Source of the DNA: Echinococcus granulosus
Taxonomy: Eukaryota; Platyhelminthes; Cestoda; Cyclophyllidea; Taeniidae
DNA: 64,000 nucleotides
Assembly (NCBI RefSeq): GCF_000524195.1
Contig: NW_020170390.1
Location: 155,978 to 219,977, forward strand
Direction: 5' to 3'
Part shown: piece after piece, positions 55,701-64,000 of the stretch
Numbering within the stretch: the first letter of the stretch is position 1
How the letters are laid out: the number at the start of each line of letters is the position of its first letter
The notes under the pieces: generated by a model
Told to the model about the DNA's origin: nothing
The model's database searches: none
The model's input: only the letters and a program-made list of their open reading frames with translations
Translations under genes and position numbers: made by a program

Positions 55701-58700
55701 CCGAGGCGATATTTACCTTTATGTTGAATGCATGTTTTAGGCGATATTCAGTCTGGCGTCCGATGTGTGGTCCTATGGTGTGGTTCTGTGGGAAATTTTT
55801 ACGATGTTGGAACCCTTCCAGGAGTTCGATAGGGCTCAACAACTGGTCAATATAGGCCGGTATCGGCAGAAATTATTCATCCCTCGGCCAGAAGCAGGCT
55901 TCCCCGAAGTTATTGGTACGCTTCTAACTTGTAAGTTGTTATCTCCTTCGTGTCATGTTTAATGTATCAGTTATTCCCCATCTGACTTATTCATCATTGT
56001 CAAAAGGCAAATTGAAACTAATCGCATCCTAAAGGTTAGCGTTCTATATTTGCAATTCTACATAACCTTTTATTAGCCATAACATCATAATCCAAGGTCT
56101 CTCCAGGGCAATCGTGCCATAAGTCACACATTGCGAGCTCCACATCACAGACAATAACGAGCTTTCGAGAAGTTAGATTATCTACCGAGGCAGGTGCAGA
56201 ATGTGATTTATGCAAAACTTCAGCCGTATACTGCTAACTGGCGTTGCGTTTCAACTAGCACTCTCTCGGATGAGTATTGTGCTCATTAGTCGAAATTAGA
56301 GGCGGGAAACTCGTTCTCAGTTATTCTATTGTATATGTCACGAGGCAACTTATCGCACCTGAAATTCTGCTACATAAGTGTCTATCAGGGCAAATTAAAG
56401 TTTTTCGATCACTGCAGTTTCAAGAGTTCTCGCTGCATCATCTCTCAGTTTCACTTGCAGCCTACTTTAAGATATTTGGTAAGTGCTAGCGGGCTCTAAT
56501 AGTTGGTGGCCTTGCATGGTTGACTGATCAGAAACATTTCTTGGGGTAAATGAAAGATTTATATGTCAATTAGACCAGATCTATGCCGAGACATATTTAT
56601 CCCCCGTCATGTTGCTTTTATACTGGTCTTAGCCACCTTTGATGTGTGTGTGTGTGTCTGTGTGTGATTCTGATGCTGATACCTCCCAATACTGACCTGT
56701 TTGCTTGCTTGCTTGAAATTCATCTGAAACTCCTATCCATACGAATAATTTATAATGACTTTGTACTCCATCGTTTGAGTGGGAAAGTTCATATTACTCT
56801 GGTTGACTTCCGCATAATAGGCGTATGGGTAGGATTGATCGAGTGATCGCGAGAAAATGCACAAGGAGCTTGTCTTTCGTAGTGATTAATTAGACCAGTG
56901 CAGTTTCGAATTGCTCAATTTTTTGATTAAGTCTCAAAATATAAACATATAATCATTTTTCCCTTGAGTATCCATTTCTTAAAGTTGAAATCAAAGTAAA
57001 AACTATATTGTTGTCTTATAATGAAAGAGAGTAGTCCGAATAAATTATCTGCTTAATCATACCGTTTGCCTTTGGCCGCTTCTAACTACAGAGCTCTTAT
57101 AAAGAAACACTTGTTTTTTAGCTTGCTGGGCCGACGAGCGGACAGATCGACCAACTTTCTGTGATATTTACAACCGCATTATGGATGCACAACATGACTC
57201 ATTCTTCTCCCTTTCCACGGAAGAGTTTACGGCTCTTCAGAGCGCTTGGATTCGCGAAATCTCCGATGAAGCCGAATTAGTGGGTTTTCAATATATCTGT
57301 CAGTTGTGTGTTTACTTAAATAATATTAGCAACATAAGTAGAGTGCAAGATCTTTGAAATGAAGTGAGAAGTTGAAATTTGTGCTAGCTGAAACACGTGA
57401 TGTGTTTTTGATGCGGAACGGAAGATACCCGAGATGCAACTGACCCATCCAACTCGCATGTTTTAGAGCCTTTTGTCCGAGTCATGCTCAAGTGAAGCCA
57501 GCTCTCCCTTGCGACGGCAAAATGAATACCTTCAGCAAGAGAACGCCAAGATGCGCGATGCTCTCCAAACTCTGCAGCAGAATGAGGTGCGCTATCGGGG
57601 CACTATAGCTGGGCTCCAGGTGGGTGTTCTCCTCTCCTCTCTTTAACTAACTTTGTAGACATCGCGTCTAAAGCTGGCGTGTCTCCCCGCCTCGCTTTTG
57701 CTTTTCCCTCTAGAAAGACAATCAAATTCTCAGCGTTCTCGTGGCCAACACCCTGTACAACAACGCAGCACCGCTGGCAGCACCGGCGCCCCGAAAGAGG
57801 CCCTTCATTTACAACCCCTTTCGTCGTAATGAACAGAAGACGTCAGCGGTCAACTTGGCGTCAGTGTTATCGGGAGAGGGCGAGAGCCCTTCCGCAACTA
57901 CCACAGCTGCTGTTGGTGCTGGTGTTGTTACCACCACCGAGTGCTCCCCACGAGACTACTCACCTGCGGTGAAGTCGACCGGTCGTCGTTATGGCGGACG
58001 AAAGACCAGTAAAAGTGGTCCTGGTATCTCCTACCCCTCTGACGTTCGTCATGTCTTTCACGTACCCTGCAATCTCGTCTTTGAGTCGAATAACGAACTT
58101 TATTGTGAGTACCTCGTACATTTTTTCAAACTTTCCTCCGCTTTCTGGCCTTGAGATACGAGTTCTTTATGGTTGCAATTGATTGATTTTGCCTTCAGCT
58201 CCCATTTACCGGTCCAATTTTTCTCCGGGGAGTTACAACACCTTCGTAGGACCCTCAATTCCCTCACCAACCAGTCCCACGATATACGCCAGCGGATCGG
58301 CCTCTTCATCCTACCTTCGTCCTCGTACGGACAGCCAATCCACGGATCCACCCGTCCATCCAAGCAGCATCGTCTTCTCGCCCACCGAAGACGCTGCTGA
58401 TATCGCCCGTCATTTCGCCTTCCTTTATGCACAGAATGGGCTCACTGGCACCACTCCCCTACTTACGCAAATCACATCCCAAACACTACAGCAGAAACAT
58501 CAACGGTTTCCCAAATTTAGCGGTACTGGGGGTTTGACAAGCTATAAGAGTGCTCCTGAGCTCTGTGAAAAAATCAGGTGCTCCAAGGCTAGACTTAACA
58601 CCCTTGAAGGTCGGCACACTGTATCGCGTGAGTTAATTTTATTTCCCTCAGCAATTGTGGAACCCTCACTTTGTTTTTTCACAGTATTATTTGGTCATTT

Positions 58701-61629
58701 TGAAATTGATCATATATGTACTACACTGGTAAGGAAAATTATGCCCGTACCTCTGGTTATGTTGTGTTTTCATCGTAGGAAGCTCCGCTTTTGATCCCAC
58801 GGACACTCCAGCTGATCGAAAACCCACCACTTCGTCAACCTCGGGTGCAAATGGCAGTGTCAACACTTCAAAGCGTCACCGAATTGGTTTGTCTGCCCTC
58901 TTTCACACCTCGAGAAGCAAGCATAACAGTGGCTCTGGGAAGCCACCCTCTCCTGCCTGCGAGTCCATCCCGCTGTCGCCCTTACCACCTTCAGTTCCTA
59001 CAACAGCATCAGATTTATCGCCCTCTTCCACACTCTCTGGCACGGCCTCCCAATCCGGTCGAGGCTCTGGCAAACGCAAGTCTTTGTCAACCACGCCAAG
59101 ACGCCTCCTGCTTCACAAGCTCTTTCAAACAGAGCGCAACAGACAGCGGCGAGTAAGTGCTGGCAGTCGGAAGTCGTCAGGTTTGACAAAGAAGCAGCGT
59201 GATTCCGTCTCACCCGACTCATCGCAAATCCTGCCCGAAGGGACCGTCCAAAGTAGTCCAGATCTGGAAAACAGGAAGGTGGTAATAGAGCCACCTCACT
59301 GGTAAGGTCTGAAACAGGAAACTTCTTGATACTATTTCCTCCCTCTACTATAAACATACACAAATGTTGTAGCAACTACGTTTCGGCCACCGTGCAGATT
59401 CCTCCACTGCCGCCTTACCTCTTGCGTCAATCGAACCACACTTTGGGACCTCGACGTCGGCTTCTCGACATCATACCCCCACCCCCAGCCCACCTTCCCA
59501 CAACAGCAGCATCTATTCCACGACCTTGCACCCTCTCAGCCACATCCGACGGAGAGACAAAAAGCGGAGTACGCAGACGTCCCTTCGTCCTTCGTATAAA
59601 GTCGCAGAGCCTCGATATTCTCTACCAACCAGATGAGGCAATGGCGATGGAGGCCAAGGGGGAGGAGAGCAATGAGACCGAAGCTGAGGGTGAGGATGAC
59701 GAGGGTGAAGAGACGGGAGGAGTAGCTTCGATGAACCCCGTGCCACTGGCTCTATGGTCTGCTCTTCATGTCGCCTCCATCGCACCGCTCTTCCTCGACT
59801 GTAACCCTGCGGCCCCTGTGCGTTCCTATCCTCCTACAGCTCCACACTCGGCATCCTTCGCGCGAGTCACCTTTTCCCCATTCACCACAGATGAATCGAA
59901 TGTGAGCATTTGCCGTGTTTTTTTTTCTTGAAACAGTCTATCTTTACCAAAAGCTTTACCTTTATTAGCACGCAGCCGGTGTGTTGGGAAAAGCCCAGTC
60001 TTGTCTGGGTCGGATATCCTCCACTCTAGCTCTGACAACAGTTTCCGTTGATCGAAGTCGACAGCCCACACGCCAGCAGTGGAATACACAACGTGAACTC
60101 TCCGCCCCTGCACCCAGTTCATCACCATGGCAACGAAAGTTGAATAATCTCTCCCCGGTGTACTATTCGCCTCCTTCAGGCAGCGGTGTTGGCAGAGGAG
60201 ACGGCAGTAGCGGTGGTGGTGGTGGTAGCGGACAAGAGCCCTGCTGCAAGTGCGTTTGCCATTCGGCGGGTGGCGGAAGTCGACAGTCCTCGTCGGCTAC
60301 TACTACGACAACCTCTTCTCAATCCTCCTCTCCGTGGTTGCCCGTCGACAATCCTGTCGCTCTTTCCAGAGACGCCTACCTCAAAGTATGGAGATTTGTC
60401 CACCACCTAATTGTGGTATCCATTGTTCATCTATCGTATTATTGGTTTTGTGAGATTCCGCTACGGAGAAGTTTTTTTATAAAAATAGCATATAGACATT
60501 TTCGTAAATCATTAAATGGCTGAAGTGACGGAGACGCGCTGTCTGCATTATAGTGAAATTTGCTTGACTCAGGTTACTCAGGATGGGTACCTAAATCGTT
60601 CGGCGGTTGGCGAGGCTCTTGACGACGATGATGACGATGACGGCATCGATATGACAAGTGGTATGCGGTCAACGTCGTCAGTGCTGTTGTCGCGATCCCT
60701 GTGTGGCTTCTCCCCCTCACCCCTCTTTTCCCCCACCTCATTCCTTCAGCAACAACAACAGCAGCGACACCCCAGTAATAGTCCGCCCACTTCTTTCCTT
60801 GATTCCTCGGGCGTGGCTGTGGACCCCGGTGACCAGGTGATCATTCTACCTGAGGAGGAAGAGGAGGAGACGGGCGAATTGAGTTTTGGCGCCGGTGAGG
60901 CTGCTGAGGACACTGACACCCTCTACGCCGAATTCCAAACTCTTCCCCATCAGGCACTTTACAAGACTGTCTATGACGGGAAGTTGGATGGAGATTGGTG
61001 CAATGGCTGTGTGAGTTGAGCATACCTTCGATGGAAGTGGCTTGAGTAGCTTGCTTGTGATCACTTAATTGAGACTATCTATAGCCTAATTTGGGGGCGA
61101 CCCTCTGTTGGTTACGACTGTCATCAGAACACTAACTCCGAACGGATTTCGTTCCTAACCATAGTTATTTTGGCGTCCGAGATACCTTCAAATACATGGG
61201 CATGTGGGTTTGGAAACCGATTTACTATGATGTTTCCGAAAAATTTGAGGACTGATAGTATGGACAGCCTGTCTGGGATGTCATGACGCTAGCTTGATAC
61301 CCGAACGGTGAAGATTGAAAATATCTGCATGGTTAAGTATTCAGCAAAAAATTGATATCACTGTTAGGTTGTAGTGCGCTTGAAGGTCTACTTAATTCAA
61401 GGTAGCTTTACCTTAAAACAGGATTGCTGATACCGACAGATGACTCATTTCTACTTTTCAGGCACCTATTCCAGAACCAGAGGTGTTGTCTACAGAGTTT
61501 CCCTCATATCCTTGCCGCCGTAGAAAAGCCTTCCGAATGAAGGATAAACCAGAAGGTCTGCTCAGTTCGCCCGAAGATGACAGTGCCAACGGGACCGGTG
61601 GTAATCCCACAATCCCTGCTGCTCCTTGA
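40774..61629 (+). CDS. Mixed-lineage kinase (MLK-type MAP3K)
   Basis: Fifteen phase-consistent exons encode about 1475 residues: 40774-40896, 41309-41692, 47335-47427, 53102-53369, 54788-54951, 55741-55930, 57122-57279, 57467-57619, 57714-58104, 58199-58627, 58779-59301, 59373-59901, 59969-60385, 60573-61010, 61462-61629. MLKs activate JNK/p38 via MKK4/7. Order: SH3 (residues about 18-73; DDELCLTTGQAVQ, EGWWVGQDSYGKVGVFPANY); kinase about 165-430 with IGAGSFG (171-177), K192, HRDLKTAN (D284), DFG (314-316) and APE (338-340); coiled coil about 445-530; CRIB-like ISYPSDVRHVFHVP near 616; then about 840 residues rich in Ser/Pro with poly-Gly, poly-Asp and poly-Gln runs. HDSFFSLSTEEFTALQSAW parallels the post-kinase segment of MLKs. 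SH3 plus CRIB separates it from DLK/LZK and points to the MLK1-4/slipper group. The start at 40774 is the first ATG in that frame; earlier exons are possible. Confidence 0.92.
41693..47334 (+). other. Large intron of MLK gene (5.6 kb)
   Basis: It separates the SH3 exon from the glycine-loop exon. AT-rich; open frames such as 43973-44314 show no motifs. No repeat or nested gene was recognised. Confidence 0.7.
47428..53101 (+). other. Large intron of MLK gene (5.7 kb)
   Basis: It lies between the glycine-loop/lysine exon and the C-helix exon. It contains a poly-G tract near 47508-47526. Open frames such as 47873-48235 are hydrophobic and AT-derived, without motifs. No nested gene was supported. 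Confidence 0.7.
53370..57121 (+). other. Medium introns within the MLK kinase domain
   Basis: Introns 53370-54787, 54952-55740 and 55931-57121 separate short kinase exons. The last carries a TG microsatellite (56643-56666). Nothing else was recognised. Confidence 0.7.
56643..56666. repeat. TG microsatellite
   Basis: A TG dinucleotide run interrupted by one C lies inside an MLK intron. Confidence 0.8.
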
Positions 61630-61886
61630 AGTATCTCGCCCCGCTACATCTCCACCCCGATGTGATCTGCATTTAATTCGTCCCCATCCCTCTCACTGTC
61701 ATTGCTGGTTTCGCTATTTCGTCTACGAGTACATTATTTTCTTTTTCTTCTTTGTACAGATTGAAGAAATAAGTCATTTTGTGATTATGTTAGTGACTGC
61801 TATCAATTAAACCACAGAGATTATTTCCTGTGCTAGTCTGGGGAGGCTTACTATTTATAGCCTAGTAGACACCGAGTAAAATTGAA

Positions 61887-63191
61887 TCACAGAGGCTCCA
61901 CGTAGTTGGACGCATCAGCAACTGTGCTGTTTGGCTGCTTGGCTCGTCGGATAAGAACGTCGAAGGTAGTGAAGTGGGCCAGAAAAGCTGTCGGCATGGC
62001 AACTCCCTGAGCTCGGTAGACGAGTTGGTAGGGAGAGTCGTTCGGCTTTACGTACTCTGCTGCAAGACGGCCTAGGAGCCGCAGTGATACTATCGAAAAT
62101 CGTCCAACCAGGGAGGAGTTAGCGATCATGGGCGTCTTCGTGTGAACCTAAAAGGGATAATTAGGGTAAAAGGACAATGTATGATGATTTTAAACCTCTA
62201 CACCTTGTCCTATAGGACACCGAATAGTTCAGACATTTTGGAAATGTCAAAAAATGAAACTACCTGAACGTAATTTCCAACGCGATATAGAGTAGAGGAT
62301 GTTGAACCAGCCTCTTTACGTAAACATGCTAGCCTGTAGGCGTCTTGCAGGATGTTTCGAGTCTCCTCTGGACTAGTATCTAGGACCTCGAAGGGTTTCG
62401 CGTTGGACGCAATGATTTGACCGACCTGAGACAAGGCGCGCAACTCGCATTCTGTTGGACTCCAGTTAACTATACCTTCCAAAGCACTCTTTGAGTTCAA
62501 CTCCATTCGGAAGTCGGCGACAAAACTGCCCGATTGGAGGGAGGTCTCGTGAAAGGAGAGCAACCGCATGCGAAACTTGTCCTTAAATGCTGACTCGACA
62601 GCAGCAGCCATTACCACCTGACATGAGCGCCAAAAAGCACGATTTGCCTCTGTTGGGTCATTATGAATATCCTGTAATAAAATAACAGTGTGATTTTAAC
62701 ATTATGATACCAAGATTATAGTAACCCATAATGGAAATATGAGTTATGAAGAGTACAGAAAGCACAAAAGCTAGTTGTATAAAAATAGGGAGCAAGGACC
62801 CAAAATACGCACTTGCCTTAAAATGTATAAAATCAAGCGTCACGTCATCATTAATGGGCCGATGCATATCATAGGGAGAACCATTTACGAGAGCTATTAC
62901 ACTTCTATCACAAAGCAACTGGGACAGGTGCTTTGCGCAATCAAAGGGCGTTGATATCCCCTTTGCCATGCTCAGTTCCATTTTTGGTCTTGGCAGACCA
63001 TTGTATAATACTTTGATACGATCAGCACGAGGTGAAACGCATAAGCTTGTAGCGGCATATTTAGCTTCCTTCCACCTGCAAGATCTGCTAATAATGTCGG
63101 GTGCAAATTCAATATTTGTGAGTTTATTGGCCACCTTAGATGCTTCTACAAGAAGAGTAGCAAAGCCGCGCCGCTTTAACAGGGGGTCCAT
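61887..63191 (-). CDS. MRPL39: Mitochondrial ribosomal protein L39
   Basis: Three minus-strand exons, 62817-63191, 62264-62671 and 61887-62147, encode 347 residues (human 338). mL39 is a component of the mitochondrial large ribosomal subunit, related to the TGS/catalytic-like part of threonyl-tRNA synthetase. Matching blocks are KGISTPFDCAKHLSQLLCDR, ALVNGSPYDMHRPINDD, ANRAFWRSCQ, ESAFKDKFRMRL and, at the end, LVYRAQGVAMPTAFLAHFTT. The basic N-terminus (MDPLLKRRGFATLLVEASKV) suits a mitochondrial presequence. The first intron uses a GC donor: AAG|GCAAGT at 62816-62811, paired with an ordinary CAG acceptor. The only GT nearby (GTGCGT) would break the frame. The gene is convergent with the MLK gene, whose stop lies 257 bp away. 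Start chosen at the ATG at 63191, the first in frame. Confidence 0.93.
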
Positions 63192-64000
63192 GGTTTATTT
63201 AGCGCGCATGTGAAATGAGCAGTTAAAATATGGCGAAGATTAAATAATGTCACTAGTCATTTAAGTTGATTTTTATACTTTAAAGCAATAAGAATCAAGC
63301 AATGTTTTAATTTATTTTTTAGGTGCTGCCTGCATGCCTGTTCATTGCAACTCTTGGAAAAAATCAAAATCAGTATATTTGTTCAGTGTCAAAGAAATTT
63401 CTCAGAAGCATTTACTTCCTACGGTAAAACATGACTTTTTTGCAAACATTTCTTTGGTGTTTATTTAGGTGCCAAATACATTGCTGTTCGCCTTCTAATA
63501 TACAACCCAATTTCATCGATTAGAGGTGTACCAAGATCTAATAAATTATTTACATAAGCATCCATTTTTGTAATCCTACTTCTGCAATCACTCTCGTATC
63601 GGCAATTTTATGTAGTGCAGCTTCACAATGGTGGTGTTTTTTCAATATAGGCAAAATATCTCCTAAACTTATGATACTAGAAATTCAAGGACTTTTCAAT
63701 CCGTCGTTCTTTGTGTAACTCCCAGTTTTGGTTAAGGGCTACTTAGGGGCCCCGCCATAGTGCCCCCATAAGGCGGCCTGGTCCCTGGGTCATGCCAGTA
63801 GCCCCGAGTCCTACTGTGCGCCGAATATATAAATTCTGCCTGGATATTATGTCCTTTTTGTCAACAATCTTGTGCAGTAATTCAGTACTTAACCACACCA
63901 ACCCTGAAGTTGCAGTTTCGCTCAAAAATGTGCCACCTAGACTATGCAAATTTACTCACCCCCTCTCTACGCAAAAGATAGGTTTGCTGTGCTGCTTTGA
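63192..64000. other. Upstream flank of MRPL39
   Basis: AT-rich region that should contain the MRPL39 promoter. It also carries R1 copy 4. No gene was recognised up to the window edge. Confidence 0.45.
63724..63885 (+). repeat. Dispersed repeat R1, copy 4
   Basis: Starts AGTTTTGGTTAAGGG, then CATGCCAGTAGCCCCGAG, TCCTACTGTGCGCCGAATAT and TTCTGCCTGGATATTATGTC, following the same order of blocks as the other R1 copies. Confidence 0.6.

Noticed and set aside
58998..60128. Long minus-strand frames opposite the MLK tail exons
   Set aside because: Antisense shadows of G+C-rich Ser/Pro/Thr codons in the kinase tail.

Overview
The window is nuclear DNA from a multicellular eukaryote, most likely a flatworm and probably a tapeworm. 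Genes are split by GT-AG introns, and several introns are only 30-39 bp. One probable splice acceptor lies a single base before a start codon, as in spliced-leader trans-splicing. The DNA is AT-rich with G+C-richer exons, and a degenerate dispersed repeat is present. The phylum is inferred from intron style, not from a marker gene. Exon chains were built by hand from splice sites and reading phase.

Layout. 1-7.9 kb (minus): two tandem sodium:solute-symporter-like genes of DUR3 type; one runs off the left edge and the other appears to lack the middle of the fold. 10.25-14.4 kb (plus): a divergent SOX-type HMG-box gene of two exons. 19.0-19.7 kb (plus): a small lysine-rich single-pass membrane protein with two introns of about 30 bp. 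24.8-30.1 kb (plus): a complete 13-exon cytoplasmic alanyl-tRNA synthetase (972 aa). 31.6-32.9 kb (plus): a four-exon protein resembling HAPSTR1/C16orf72. 33.5-34.2 kb (plus): a run of five phase-consistent small exons of an unrecognised protein. 35.2-36.4 kb (plus): ribonucleotide reductase small subunit R2, three exons, all metal ligands present. 40.8-61.6 kb (plus): a 15-exon mixed-lineage kinase (SH3, kinase, coiled coil, CRIB-like motif, long low-complexity tail; about 1475 aa). 61.9-63.2 kb (minus): mitochondrial ribosomal protein L39, convergent with the kinase.

The genes are not a functional cluster. They are ordinary housekeeping functions (tRNA charging, dNTP synthesis, mitochondrial translation), regulators (SOX factor, MAP3K) and transporters. 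The remaining DNA is intergenic or intronic. It holds four copies of one roughly 165-bp repeat, two of them as a facing inverted pair, plus short homopolymers and a TG microsatellite. No rRNA gene, convincing tRNA gene, CRISPR array or intact transposase was seen.
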